Shown: positions 1 to 8,784 of the stretch, one piece after another
Position numbering within the stretch: position 1 is the stretch's first letter
Layout: the number at the start of each line of letters is the position of its first letter
From: Sphingobium soli
Lineage (GTDB): Bacteria > Pseudomonadota > Alphaproteobacteria > Sphingomonadales > Sphingomonadaceae
Direction: 5' to 3'
DNA length: 64,000 bases
Assembly: GCF_020782245.1 (NCBI RefSeq)
Contig: NZ_JAJGNP010000003.1
Location: 186,001-250,000, forward strand
Notes under the pieces: generated by a model
What the model was told of the DNA's origin: nothing
Database searches by the model: none
What the model saw: only the letters and a program-made list of their open reading frames with translations
Made by a program: the position numbers and the translations under genes

Positions 1-981
1 GTCGGACTCGACCATGTGCCCTCCACCCCGCTGCCGCGCACGCCCGGCGTCGCCCGCCCGACCGCCACGCCCGAACAGCTTGTCGAACGGCGCGTGCGCC
101 GCACCGCCGCCGCGCGCGGCCTGGCTGAAGCAATCAACTGGTCCTTCCTTTCCGAGAAGGAAGCAGCGGCCGTGGGCGGCGGCGACTGGATATTGGCCAA
201 TCCGATCTCCGAGGATCTCAAGGTCATGCGACCCTCGCTGCTGCCAGGCCTCCTTTCCGCAACGAAACGCAATGTCGATCGCGGTGCCGCGTCTGTGCGC
301 CTTTTCGAGCTGGGCCGGCGCTATTTCAAACAGGGCGAGCGGGCGACCGTCGGCTTCGTGCTGGCGGGGGAAAAGGTCGCGCGTGGCTGGCAGTCGGGCA
401 AGGCGCAACCCTTCGACGCTTTCGACGCCAAGGCCGAAGTGATCGCGCTGCTCGCAGCGGCCGGCGCGCCGGTCGCCAATCTGCAAGGCTTTGGCGAGGC
501 GTCGGCCGCCTATCATCCTGGCCAGTCCGGCACCTTGCGGCTTGGCCCCAAGATGGTGCTGGCCGAATATGGCGTGCTGCACCCCAGCCTGGCGCGGCAG
601 TTCGGCCTCTCCGGCGCGGTGGTGGCGGGCGAGATTTTCCTCGACGCCATTCCACCTAAGCGTAAAAGCGGGGCACTGCGCGCGCCCTATGCGCCGCCTG
701 CGTTGCAAGCGGTCAAGCGCGACTTCGCCTTCCTGGTGCCCGCCGATGTCGAAGCGGACGCCCTCGTGCGCGCGGTGCGCGGCGCGGACAAGAAGGCCAT
801 TGTCGATGCGCGCCTGTTCGACGTCTTTGTGGGACCGGGGGTCGAGGATGGGCACAAGTCGCTCGCGATCGAAGTCACGATGCAACCCGGAGACAAGAGC
901 TTTTCCCAGGATGAGCTGGAAGCGATCAGCGCATCGGTGGTGAAGGCCGCGGCCAAACTGGGCGCGACGCTGCGGGGCTAG
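1..981 (+). CDS. pheT: Phenylalanyl-tRNA synthetase beta subunit, C-terminal part
   Basis: The gene is open from the first base, so its N-terminal part lies outside the window. About 326 residues are visible. They hold the end of the B5/B3-B4 region, the catalytic-like core (for example SVRLFELGRRYF, and PSLLPGLL in the motif-like helix) and a C-terminal ferredoxin-fold anticodon-binding domain with VKRDFAFLVP and the typical DGHKSLAIEV strand. In the alpha2-beta2 enzyme the beta chain performs editing and tRNA-Phe binding in the cytoplasm. pheS is expected just upstream. The stop TAG is followed by an inverted repeat. Confidence 0.95.
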   Translation, partial: VGLDHVPSTPLPRTPGVARPTATPEQLVERRVRRTAAARGLAEAINWSFLSEKEAAAVGGGDWILANPISEDLKVMRPSLLPGLLSATKRNVDRGAASVRLFELGRRYFKQGERATVGFVLAGEKVARGWQSGKAQPFDAFDAKAEVIALLAAAGAPVANLQGFGEASAAYHPGQSGTLRLGPKMVLAEYGVLHPSLARQFGLSGAVVAGEIFLDAIPPKRKSGALRAPYAPPALQAVKRDFAFLVPADVEADALVRAVRGADKKAIVDARLFDVFVGPGVEDGHKSLAIEVTMQPGDKSFSQDELEAISASVVKAAAKLGATLRG

Positions 982-991
982 ACGCCAAGCT

Positions 992-1066
992 CCGTTCGTT
1001 TCGAGCATGTCGAGAAACGGGACGCACTGTCACCGTTTCTCGCATGTGCGCGAAGCGACCGGAACG
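992..1066. repeat. Imperfect inverted repeat, copy 1 of a dispersed family
   Basis: The left arm (992-1020) reads CCGTTCGTTTCGAGCATGTC and then GAGAAACGG. The right arm (1033-1066) is a degenerate complement. The motif TTCGAGC-TGTCGAG is shared with the element at 5576-5640. It lies between two convergent genes and may act as a terminator-like hairpin. Confidence 0.5.
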
Positions 1067-1069
1067 TGG

Positions 1070-1594
1070 CTACTTGTTGCCGCCCTTCGCTGCCGGCTCC
1101 GGCGCGATCGGCGCGATCTTGCACGCCTTGGCCGCCGCCATGCCGCGAATATAGCCGCGGCGTGCAATGCCGGCGGTCACCGCCGCCTGCAACCGGCGCT
1201 CGGCCGGCGCGGCGCCACTGATCTCGCGCACCAGCCCGCGAAACGGGATCAGCGAATTGACCACCGTCTTGCCCACCGCCTCCGCGATCTTGCCGGTGCG
1301 ATTCTCATTGGCTTCCTTGTCCGCCGTAAAGTCGTCGCCCAGCACCGCGTTCAATGCGCCCAATTCCCGGTTCAGCCCCTTGCAGCTGCGACTGGGTGGC
1401 GCGGCATAGGGATTGTCGACCGCTTCTGTCAGGATGGGCGGAATTTCGTCCTTGTCCAGGCCGATGTCGCGCGCCGGCTGGCTCGCGATCCGGCCGGCCT
1501 TGTCCATCGTGTCGTCCCTTTTTTCCTTTTCCTGCGCAGACGCTGTTCCCGCGAGCAGCGTAGCGGCCATCAAGGCCAATCCCATATATTTCAT
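1070..1594 (-). CDS. Small secreted protein of unknown function
   Basis: About 174 residues. A signal peptide is visible at residues 1-21 (MKYMGLALMAATLLAGTASA, cleavage after ASA). The mature part is charged and starts EKEKRDDTMD. It carries a conserved-looking central stretch (DEIPPILTEAVDNPYA) and two Cys (SCKGLN and AKACKIAP) that could form a disulfide. The start at 1594 is chosen because a GGAGG ribosome site precedes it and the signal peptide begins there; the frame stays open further upstream. No known domain is recognised. It is probably periplasmic. It converges with pheT and is divergent from the epimerase gene. Confidence 0.65.
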   Translation of the reverse strand: MKYMGLALMAATLLAGTASAQEKEKRDDTMDKAGRIASQPARDIGLDKDEIPPILTEAVDNPYAAPPSRSCKGLNRELGALNAVLGDDFTADKEANENRTGKIAEAVGKTVVNSLIPFRGLVREISGAAPAERRLQAAVTAGIARRGYIRGMAAAKACKIAPIAPEPAAKGGNK

Positions 1595-1717
1595 CGTTCG
1601 ATCCTCCGGCGGCAGAACCGGCGACGAGCCCCTCTGGTTCCAGAAGCGAAACGACATGGTGGCAGACAGGATCAAGGGGCGCTGTTATGCGGTCGGGATT
1701 CACTTTGGAGGTCCCGC

Positions 1718-2602
1718 TTGTCCGATCATCCCCTGATCATCCGTTCGTCCGACCTGACCGTCCGGATCGACCGTCTAGGCGCGGAACTCCGCTCGATGCG
1801 GGACGGGCAGGGTCGCGAGGTGATGACCGACGCCGATCCGCGCTGGTGGACGGGGCATGCGCCGCTGCTCTTTCCCTTCGTCGGGCGATCGCGCGGTGAC
1901 GCGTACCGAATGAACGGGCGCACCTATTCCATGCCGCAGCATGGCTTTGCCCGGCGCGCCGATTTCGCGCTGGAGGATCATGCGCCCGACAGGCTGCTGC
2001 TGCGGCTGGAAGCGGACGCGACGACGCGCGCTGTCTATCCCTTCGACTTCCGCCTCGACATGAATTTCACGCTGGAAGAGGCGATGCTGCGCATGACCGC
2101 GACCATCAGCAATCGCGGCGAAGCGCGCATGCCTTTTTCCTTCGGCTATCATCCCGCCTTCGCTTGGCCGCTACCCTTTGGCGGCACGGTGGAGGATCAC
2201 CGCATCATCTTCGACAAGCCGGAGCCGGCCCCGATCCGCAGGGTGGGGGACGAACCTGGCCTGATCGCGCGCGCAAGCGAACCCTCGCCTGTCCAGGGCG
2301 ACAGGCTTGCCCCCACCTATACAATGTTTGAAGGCGACGCGCTCATCTGGGACGATCTTGCCAGCCGCTCGCTCACCTGGGGCGTTCCCGGCCGACCGCA
2401 CCTCAAAATCGACTTTCCTGACACGCCCTGGCTCGGCCTGTGGCAAAAGCCCGGCGCCCACTATCTGTGCGTCGAACCCTGGGCCGGCATGGCCGATCCG
2501 GTGGGATTTGACGGCGACGTCTGGGACAAGCCTGGTATCATGGCGCTGCTGCCCGGCCAAAGCCGCAGCTTCCGCATGGACGTGACGCTGGTCGGCGTGT
2601 AA
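1718..2602 (+). CDS. Aldose 1-epimerase family protein (LacX-like)
   Basis: About 294 residues of the galactose-mutarotase-like beta-sandwich superfamily. Visible marks are the N-terminal strand with GAELRSM, the WWTGHAPLLFPFVGR segment with the sugar-binding region, MPQHGFAR (catalytic-type His), FGYHPAFAWP (second His) and CVEPWAGMADP near the C-terminus (catalytic-type Glu). These fit the bacterial LacX/YphB-type branch, which interconverts sugar anomers in the cytoplasm. The start is a TTG at 1718, chosen because GGAG lies 7 bases upstream and the protein then begins at the usual place. The exact sugar substrate cannot be read from the sequence. Confidence 0.82.
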   Translation: MSDHPLIIRSSDLTVRIDRLGAELRSMRDGQGREVMTDADPRWWTGHAPLLFPFVGRSRGDAYRMNGRTYSMPQHGFARRADFALEDHAPDRLLLRLEADATTRAVYPFDFRLDMNFTLEEAMLRMTATISNRGEARMPFSFGYHPAFAWPLPFGGTVEDHRIIFDKPEPAPIRRVGDEPGLIARASEPSPVQGDRLAPTYTMFEGDALIWDDLASRSLTWGVPGRPHLKIDFPDTPWLGLWQKPGAHYLCVEPWAGMADPVGFDGDVWDKPGIMALLPGQSRSFRMDVTLVGV

Positions 2603-2621
2603 CGGGCGCACTTAAAGGATT

Positions 2622-2703
2622 CCGTTCGGGCTGAGCCTGTCGAAGCCCTGTTCTTCTCTTCCACAAGAAAAGTGCAGCCCTTCGACAGGCTCAGGGCGAG
2701 CGG
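2622..2703. repeat. Inverted repeat, copy 2 (GCCTGTCGAAG type)
   Basis: CTGAGCCTGTCGAAG at 2631-2645 is perfectly complemented by CTTCGACAGGCTCAG at 2679-2693. The outer flanks are partly complementary. The repeat lies between the epimerase stop and the prfC start, within what may be one transcript. Short interspersed palindromes of this type are widespread in sphingomonad genomes. Confidence 0.7.
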
Positions 2704-2725
2704 TTGTTTTCAAGAGCCGATCGAC

Positions 2726-4303
2726 ATGACCATCCCATCCCGTCGCACCTTCGCCATCATCTCGCACCCTGACGCGGGCAAGACTACGCTGACCGAAAAG
2801 CTGCTGCTCGAAGGCGGCGCGATCCATCTCGCCGGGGAGGTGAAGGCGCGCGGTGCGAACCGGCGCGCCCGGTCCGATTGGATGAAGATCGAGCAGCAGC
2901 GCGGCATTTCCGTCACCTCCTCGGTGATGACGTTCGAGCGCACGCGTGATGGCGAAACCATCACCTTCAACCTGCTCGACACGCCGGGCCATGAGGATTT
3001 TTCCGAGGACACCTATCGCACGCTGACCGCCGTCGACTCCGCCGTCATGGTGATCGACGCGGCAAAGGGCATAGAGCCGCAGACGCGCAAGCTGTTCGAG
3101 GTCTGCCGCCTGCGCAACGTCCCCATCATCACCTTCGTCAACAAGGTCGATCGCGAAGGCCGCGAAATCTTCGGCCTGCTCGATGAAGTCGCCGACCAGT
3201 TGCAACTTGACGTCTGCCCGATGAGCTGGCCCGCAGGCATGGGCGGCGAATTCGAAGGCATTTACGACTTCGCCACGAACCGCCTGCGCCAGCCGACCGG
3301 CCCGTCGCGCGAGTTCGAGGGCAAGGAAACGCATGTCTCCGGCCTCGACGACCCGAAGCTGGGCGAACTGCTTTCCGATCAGGCGCTCGACAGGCTGCGG
3401 GAGGAAGCGGAACTGGCGCAGGGCGGCTATGCCGAATTCGACCTTGACCGCTATCGCGCCGGCGATCTGACGCCTGTCTATTTCGGCTCGGCGCTCAAGC
3501 TGTTCGGCGTCACCGAACTGATCGACGCGCTGGGCCAGCACGCCCCCCCGCCGCGCGCCCAGCCTGCCGAACCTGCCGCCGTCGAACCCGATCAGAGCGA
3601 AGTCACCGGCTTCATCTTCAAGGTGCAGGCGAATATGGACCCGATGCACCGCGACCGCATCGCCTTCATGCGCCTCGTCTCGGGCAAGTTCCGCCGGGGC
3701 ATGAAGCTGACGCCATCCGGCTCGGGCAAGCCGCTCGCCGTCCATTCGCCGATCCTCTTCTTCGCGCAGGACCGGGAACTGGCCGACGAGGCGTTCCCCG
3801 GCGACATCATCGGCATCCCCAACCATGGCGCACTGCGCGTGGGCGATACGCTCTCGGAAAAACCCGGCCTGCGCTTCACCGGCCTGCCCAATTTCGCGCC
3901 CGAAATCCTGCGCCGCGTGGCGTTGAAAGACCCGACCAAGACCAAGCAGCTGCGCAAGGCGCTGGACGACCTCAGCGAAGAAGGTGTGATTCAGGTCTTC
4001 TACCCCGAAATCGGCAGCCAGTGGATCGTCGGCGTCGTCGGTCAGCTTCAATTGGAAGTGCTGATTTCGCGGCTGGAGGCGGAATATAAGGTGGCGGCCG
4101 GCCTTGAACCCTCGCCCTTCGACACCGCCCGCTGGATCAGCGGCGACGAAGCCGCGCTTAAGGATCTCGTCGCCTATAATGGCGCCAACATGGCCAAGGA
4201 CCGCGACGGCAACCTTGTCTTCATGGCCAAGAGCGCCTGGGACATCGGCTACCAGCAGGAACGCCACCCCCAGGTAAAGTTCAGCGCGACCCGCGAGCGA
4301 TAG
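2726..4303 (+). CDS. prfC: Peptide chain release factor 3
   Basis: 525 residues, the normal RF3 length. This translational GTPase removes RF1/RF2 from the ribosome after termination. The P-loop HPDAGKTT is at residues 14-21, switch-II DTPGHEDF at 85-92, and NKVD, which sets GTP specificity, at 139-142. The RF3-specific insert SDWMKIEQQRGISVTSSVM follows the P-loop. Domains II and III follow, with the VVGQLQLEVL strand seen in RF3. The ATG at 2726 gives MTIPSRRTFAIISHPDAGK, as in the family. The longer open frame upstream runs through the inverted repeat and is not coding. Confidence 0.97.
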   Translation: MTIPSRRTFAIISHPDAGKTTLTEKLLLEGGAIHLAGEVKARGANRRARSDWMKIEQQRGISVTSSVMTFERTRDGETITFNLLDTPGHEDFSEDTYRTLTAVDSAVMVIDAAKGIEPQTRKLFEVCRLRNVPIITFVNKVDREGREIFGLLDEVADQLQLDVCPMSWPAGMGGEFEGIYDFATNRLRQPTGPSREFEGKETHVSGLDDPKLGELLSDQALDRLREEAELAQGGYAEFDLDRYRAGDLTPVYFGSALKLFGVTELIDALGQHAPPPRAQPAEPAAVEPDQSEVTGFIFKVQANMDPMHRDRIAFMRLVSGKFRRGMKLTPSGSGKPLAVHSPILFFAQDRELADEAFPGDIIGIPNHGALRVGDTLSEKPGLRFTGLPNFAPEILRRVALKDPTKTKQLRKALDDLSEEGVIQVFYPEIGSQWIVGVVGQLQLEVLISRLEAEYKVAAGLEPSPFDTARWISGDEAALKDLVAYNGANMAKDRDGNLVFMAKSAWDIGYQQERHPQVKFSATRER

Positions 4304-4309
4304 GACGCT

Positions 4310-5569
4310 TTAAGCCGCGACCCAGTCGCGGCGCAGCGCCTTGCCCGCCAGCGCCATGAACAGGCCGGCGAGCAGGTAAAAGCCCAGTGCCACGACGATG
4401 GCGTAGCGCAGCGCCTCATTCCCATAAGCCGGCGTCAGCGCATCCGACAGGCTACCCACCGCCCAGCTGCCCAGGCCCAGGCCAACGAGGTTGTTGATCA
4501 GCAGGAAGCTCGCCGCCGCACTGGCGCGCATATGGGCGGGAACGAGGTGCTGGACCGCGGTCAGTACCGGACCCAGCCAGACATAGACCAGCGCCTGCGG
4601 GATCAGGAACAGCGCGAAGGCAAAAGAAACGCTGTCGGACAGCACGCCGATCACGAACAGCGGCATGCCGACCACATAGCTGACCGCGGGCACCCAAGCA
4701 TAATAGGCCTTGTCGCGGCCGCCCAGCCGGTCCCCCAGAAACCCGCCGAGCAGCACCCCCGCCACGCCGCCGATCAACAGCAATCCGCCCAGAAACTGGC
4801 CCGCGCCTATCAGGTCCAGGTCGAAACTGCGCATCAGCAGGCTGGGCAGCCAGAAGGCGACGCCATAGCCGCACATCGAACTGCACGCCGCGCCCAGCGC
4901 CAGCAGCCAGAAGCCGCGCTTGGCCGCCAATATGCCGAATACGGCGCTGACCGGCACGGCGTCGGCGGCCTGAACCGGCCGGGCGGGTTCGCGCACGACC
5001 AGGCGGAAAACCGGCGCGATCAGGATGCCAAGCAGCCCCACGACGATGAAGGCGGTGCGCCATTCGACCGCCTGCGCGATATAACCGCCCAGCAGCACGC
5101 CGCCCGCCGACCCCAACGGAATGCCCAGTGAATAAATGGACAGCGCCCGCGCGCGCTGATGCGGCGGGAAATAGTCGGAAATCACGGCATAGGATGGCGC
5201 GACCCCGCCCGCTTCACCGACGCCCACGCCGATGCGGAACAGGAACATCTGCGCGAAGCTGGATGCCACGCCACACAGCGCCGTAAAGCCGCTCCAGATG
5301 GCGAGGCTGACGGTGATGACCCAGGTCCGGCTGGTGCGGTCGGCCAGCAGCGCCAGTGGAATGGCCAGCGTGGAATAGAGCAGGGCGAAGGCAATGCCGC
5401 CCAGCGCGCCGAGTTGTGTATCGGTGAGCTTCAGGTCCGCCTTGATCGGCACCGCCAATATGCCCAAAATCTGCCGATCGAGGAAGTTGAACGTATAGAC
5501 CAGCAACAGCATCGCCAGCACGACGGCGCGATATCGGGGTGAAGCGGTTTGTTCGGTCATGGCTTGCAT
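4310..5569 (-). CDS. MFS transporter, Spinster-like
   Basis: 419 residues with 12 hydrophobic segments. It begins with the LVYTFNFLDRQILGILAVPI signature of the spinster/ACS-like MFS branch, which is common in sphingomonads. The loop between TM2 and TM3 reads ALLADRTSR, the MFS motif A region, and RIGVGVGEAGGVAPSYAVI resembles the family's TM4/5. It is an inner-membrane carrier of unknown, probably organic, substrate. It follows the TonB-dependent receptor in the same direction, so outer-membrane import followed by inner-membrane transport is plausible. ATG 5569 has a GGAG four bases upstream; MTEQ (5560) is the alternative start. Confidence 0.85.
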   Translation of the reverse strand: MQAMTEQTASPRYRAVVLAMLLLVYTFNFLDRQILGILAVPIKADLKLTDTQLGALGGIAFALLYSTLAIPLALLADRTSRTWVITVSLAIWSGFTALCGVASSFAQMFLFRIGVGVGEAGGVAPSYAVISDYFPPHQRARALSIYSLGIPLGSAGGVLLGGYIAQAVEWRTAFIVVGLLGILIAPVFRLVVREPARPVQAADAVPVSAVFGILAAKRGFWLLALGAACSSMCGYGVAFWLPSLLMRSFDLDLIGAGQFLGGLLLIGGVAGVLLGGFLGDRLGGRDKAYYAWVPAVSYVVGMPLFVIGVLSDSVSFAFALFLIPQALVYVWLGPVLTAVQHLVPAHMRASAAASFLLINNLVGLGLGSWAVGSLSDALTPAYGNEALRYAIVVALGFYLLAGLFMALAGKALRRDWVAA

Positions 5570-5575
5570 CCATCT

Positions 5576-5640
5576 CCGTTCAGTTCGAGCTTGTCGAGAA
5601 CCATTGCGCGAAGGGTCCTCGACAAGCTCGAACCGAACGG
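5576..5640. repeat. Inverted repeat, copy 3 (TTCGAGCTTGTCGAG type)
   Basis: The left arm 5576-5598 and right arm 5618-5640 are complementary at 22 of 23 positions, with a 19-base loop. The left arm abuts the ribosome site of the MFS gene and the element lies between the receptor and the carrier. It could shape mRNA ends or limit carrier translation. Confidence 0.75.
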
Positions 5641-5650
5641 ATGGGACTCA

Positions 5651-8005
5651 TCAGAATTTGATCGATCCCGTCACGAACACCTGCCGTGGATTGCCATAGA
5701 AGGCGGTCAGCGTGCCTTCACGGCCCAGCGACGGTGTCGGGAATCCAGCGGCATTGTTGACGATCGCGCCGGTCGTGGGATCGGCCAGGACGAAGGTGTA
5801 GCCCGACGTCTTATATTCCTTGTCCAGGATATTCTTGCCGTGCAGGCCAATGCTCCAGCGGTCGTCAGGCGCGGTATAGACGATGCTGGCGTCCCACAGG
5901 GCATAGCCCTTCTGGTCGATATAGGGGTTGGGGATTTCGAACTGATAGGTCTTGGACCGCCACGATACGGTGGTATCGGCATAGATGCTGCCGTCGCCCA
6001 CCGGCGTCTGGTAGGATAATGTCCCGCTCGCCGTCCATTTGGGCGTGTTCTGCACTTCGCGGAAATCGGCGACGTCGGTGGGCACGCCGCCGATATTGGT
6101 GATATATTCCTTATACTTCGCGTCGATGAACCCGATCGCGGTCTGGAGGTTCAGCCTGTCGCCCGGCGTCATCAAGTCGCGGCCCAGCCGCGCATTGCTT
6201 TCGAACTCGACGCCCTTGAACGTCGCCTTGCCCGCATTGGACACCACGCCGCAGAAAGACGGGATGCCGCCGACGTCGCATGCGACCGATCCGGGGATCT
6301 GCACATCCTTGTAGTCGGCATAGAAACCGGCCAGCGCGACATAGAGCGCGCCATCCATCAGGTTGCCCTTGTAGCCCACTTCATAGCTGTCGACTTCCTC
6401 CGGCGCGAAGCTCAGGAACGACGCGACCTCGCTGTCCTGGCGGATGCCGTCGCCATTGAGGTCGGGTGCGTTGACGCCCACGCCGCGCGGGTCGAAGCCG
6501 CCGCCCTTGAAGCCCTTGGACCAGCTGGCATAGATATTATGGTCGGGCGTCGGCTTGTAGCTGACCGACAGGCGGGGGGTGAATTTCTTGAATTCGCTTT
6601 CGCCCCGGAAATTGGTGCTGGGTGCGCCGAACGCCGTGCCCTCGCCGCCAAAGACAGGCGATCCGCCGCCCAGATAATTTTGCCGCAGGATGTCGGCGCG
6701 ACGCTTGTCCCAGGTATAGCGCCCGCCCGCCGACACGCTCAGCTGCTGGGAAATGTCGAAGGTGAAATCGCCGAACACGGCATAGGTTTCGGTATCGACA
6801 TTGGCCTGGGTGAAGGCGGTGAGGCCCGGCATCGTGGTGAACAGACGTACATCGAACTGCGTGTCGGCGCTGGCGTCGAGATAGTAGAAGCCCACCATGC
6901 CCTTCAGCGGCCCATTGTCGTAGAGCAGTTGGAATTCCTGGCTCAACTGTTCGTTGAAATAATAGGCCGGCACGTCGACATCGACGGCGGGCAGAGCGTC
7001 GAAATCGATCGGCGACGCGCTGTCATCCTTGCGCCAGGCGCTGATCGACCGCAACGTCACCGCGTCCGACAGCTCCGCCGAAATATTCATCGAAAGCCCA
7101 TAGGACTTCACATATTGCTTGGGGTCGGCAAGGCCGCCGCGCGTGTCGAACACATCGTCCAGCACTGGCGCGCCCGAAACCTGCCCCGGGATCAGGCGAT
7201 GGCCGCCGCGCGCATTGCTGTTATCCTTGGTATAGTCGCCGGTGATCCGCATCAGCACCGGCTCGCCATAGCCGCCCATTTCGAACGTGGCGCGCCCGGC
7301 CCAGATATCCTTGTTGTAATTATCCTCGCCGGTGGTCAGGTTCTTGCCAAAGCCGCCGCGCGACAGGCGGGCAAAGGCGCCGCCGACGCGGATCAGGTCG
7401 CCTACAGGCGCTGAGGCGCTGATGATGCCATCGGCCTGATCATAGCTGCCATAGGTCCCCTTCACTTTCAGCGAAAATTCCCGCGGCAGCATCCGCGTCA
7501 CATATTTCACCGCGCCGCCAATGGTGTTGCGGCCATAGAGCGTGCCCTGCGGCCCGCGCAGCACCTCGATCCGCTCGACGTCGTAAATGTCGAGCAATGC
7601 GCCTTGCGGCCGGTTGAGATAGACATCGTCCAGATAGATGCCGACGCCCTGCTCGAAGCCGGACACCGGGTCCTGCTGGCCCACGCCGCGAATGAAGGCG
7701 GTCAGCGTCGAATTGGTGCCGCGCGATGCTTCCAGCGTGGTGTTGGGCGTTACATTGGCCAGGTCGCTGATGTCGATCGCGCCGCTGCGTTCCAGCGCCG
7801 CCCCGGAAAAGGCGCTGACGGCGATCGGCACGCTCACGAGCGTTTCTTCGCGCCGGCGGGCGGTGACGACGATGGCGCCATTATCCTCTTCGCTTGCGGC
7901 AGCAGGGGGTTGGGCGGCGTCCTGCGCCAGCGCGGGGAGCGCGACGAGGCCGCTCCAGGCGGCCGAGGCGAGTGCGAATGCACGGATGGTCTGACGGGCC
8001 TTCAT
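5651..8005 (-). CDS. TonB-dependent outer-membrane receptor
   Basis: 784 residues. A signal peptide (ending LPALAQ) is followed by a TonB-box-like GAIVVTARRRE at about residue 35-45. The plug domain carries DLANVTPNT, AFIRGVGQQDP and VEVLRGPQGTLYGRNTIGG-like sequence (seen as IEVLRGPQGTLYGRN). A long beta-barrel follows, ending in FVTGSIKF with the terminal Phe used for barrel assembly. It belongs to the large sphingomonad receptor group that imports organic compounds or siderophores; the ligand is unknown. ATG 8005 follows GGAGAGGAG. The divergent tetR and the downstream MFS gene suggest a regulated uptake unit. Confidence 0.93.
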   Translation of the reverse strand: MKARQTIRAFALASAAWSGLVALPALAQDAAQPPAAASEEDNGAIVVTARRREETLVSVPIAVSAFSGAALERSGAIDISDLANVTPNTTLEASRGTNSTLTAFIRGVGQQDPVSGFEQGVGIYLDDVYLNRPQGALLDIYDVERIEVLRGPQGTLYGRNTIGGAVKYVTRMLPREFSLKVKGTYGSYDQADGIISASAPVGDLIRVGGAFARLSRGGFGKNLTTGEDNYNKDIWAGRATFEMGGYGEPVLMRITGDYTKDNSNARGGHRLIPGQVSGAPVLDDVFDTRGGLADPKQYVKSYGLSMNISAELSDAVTLRSISAWRKDDSASPIDFDALPAVDVDVPAYYFNEQLSQEFQLLYDNGPLKGMVGFYYLDASADTQFDVRLFTTMPGLTAFTQANVDTETYAVFGDFTFDISQQLSVSAGGRYTWDKRRADILRQNYLGGGSPVFGGEGTAFGAPSTNFRGESEFKKFTPRLSVSYKPTPDHNIYASWSKGFKGGGFDPRGVGVNAPDLNGDGIRQDSEVASFLSFAPEEVDSYEVGYKGNLMDGALYVALAGFYADYKDVQIPGSVACDVGGIPSFCGVVSNAGKATFKGVEFESNARLGRDLMTPGDRLNLQTAIGFIDAKYKEYITNIGGVPTDVADFREVQNTPKWTASGTLSYQTPVGDGSIYADTTVSWRSKTYQFEIPNPYIDQKGYALWDASIVYTAPDDRWSIGLHGKNILDKEYKTSGYTFVLADPTTGAIVNNAAGFPTPSLGREGTLTAFYGNPRQVFVTGSIKF

Positions 8006-8075
8006 GGGGGACTCCTCTCCTGAATCTGGGGCGCCCGGTCTGCCGGATCGCGTCCTCGACGTGATTCGATAATGA

Positions 8076-8097
8076 AAGTTGAACCAGCTTTCAACTT
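8076..8097. promoter_or_regulatory. Palindrome in tonB-receptor/tetR intergenic region, candidate operator
   Basis: AAGTTGAA at 8076-8083 is exactly complemented by TTCAACTT at 8090-8097, with a 6-base spacer. This 22-base dyad lies in the 158-base region between the divergent receptor and TetR genes. Its size and position fit a TetR dimer site. Binding itself is inferred. Confidence 0.6.
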
Positions 8098-8163
8098 CAA
8101 ATAAGGAGGGTGTCGTCGGCGCGGCATGACTGCGGTAAAAAGAACACAGAGAGGGAGAGGCAG

Positions 8164-8778
8164 ATGAGCGCTGGCGAGGCCGCAAAGGATGACAAGGCGC
8201 CACGCACCGCGCGTGGCGAACGCACCCGCCGGGCGTTATTGTCGGCGGCGGCGGCGGAATTTGGCGAGAAGGGCTTTCACGACGGGTCGATCAGCGGCAT
8301 CACCCGTCGCGCAGGCTGCGCCTTGGGCAGTTTCTACACCTATTTCGACAGCAAGGACGATATCTTCCGCGCGCTGGTCAACGACATGTCTGGGCAGGTG
8401 CGCGACTATGTCTCACCCCGGATTGCGCAGGCGCGCGACGGCATCGATGCGGAACGCATCGGCCTTTTGAGCTTCCTGGAATTCGCGCGGGCGCACAAGG
8501 AAATCTATCGCATCATCGACGAGGCCGAGTTCGTCGATCAGGCCGCCTATCGCGCCCATTATGAAAATACCGCCAGCCGCATGGCGGCGCGCCTTGCCAA
8601 TGCGGCGGCGCGCGGCGATGTGCGGGCGGATGTGGAGGAGGTTCATGCCTGGGCGATCATGGGCATGAACGTCTTCCTGGGGCTGCGCTATGGCGTGTGG
8701 GACGACAGCCGCCCGGCCGATGAGGTCGCCGCCATCGCCAATGCGTTGGTCGAGCGGGGGATCGGCCGGAGCGACTAA
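8164..8778 (+). CDS. TetR/AcrR family transcriptional regulator
   Basis: 204 residues. The N-terminal DNA-binding domain spans about residues 18-65, with the helix-turn-helix at GSISGITRRAGCALGSFYTY (about 41-60) and the family-typical YFDSKDDIFRAL just after. The rest is an all-helical ligand and dimer domain. ATG 8164 follows a GAGGGAGAGG purine run; an earlier in-frame start would be an 18-residue extension without support. It is divergent from the TonB receptor and probably represses it and/or itself through the palindrome at 8076-8097. The effector is unknown. Confidence 0.9.
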   Translation: MSAGEAAKDDKAPRTARGERTRRALLSAAAAEFGEKGFHDGSISGITRRAGCALGSFYTYFDSKDDIFRALVNDMSGQVRDYVSPRIAQARDGIDAERIGLLSFLEFARAHKEIYRIIDEAEFVDQAAYRAHYENTASRMAARLANAAARGDVRADVEEVHAWAIMGMNVFLGLRYGVWDDSRPADEVAAIANALVERGIGRSD

Positions 8779-8784
8779 GGCCGC

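Noticed and set aside
1007..1717. An N-terminal extension of the epimerase
   Set aside because: The extra codons are Arg-rich and overlap the minus-strand secreted-protein gene; the TTG at 1718 with GGAG is a better start.
2612..4267. A 551-codon open frame on the minus strand
   Set aside because: It is antisense to prfC, whose motifs are clear on the plus strand.
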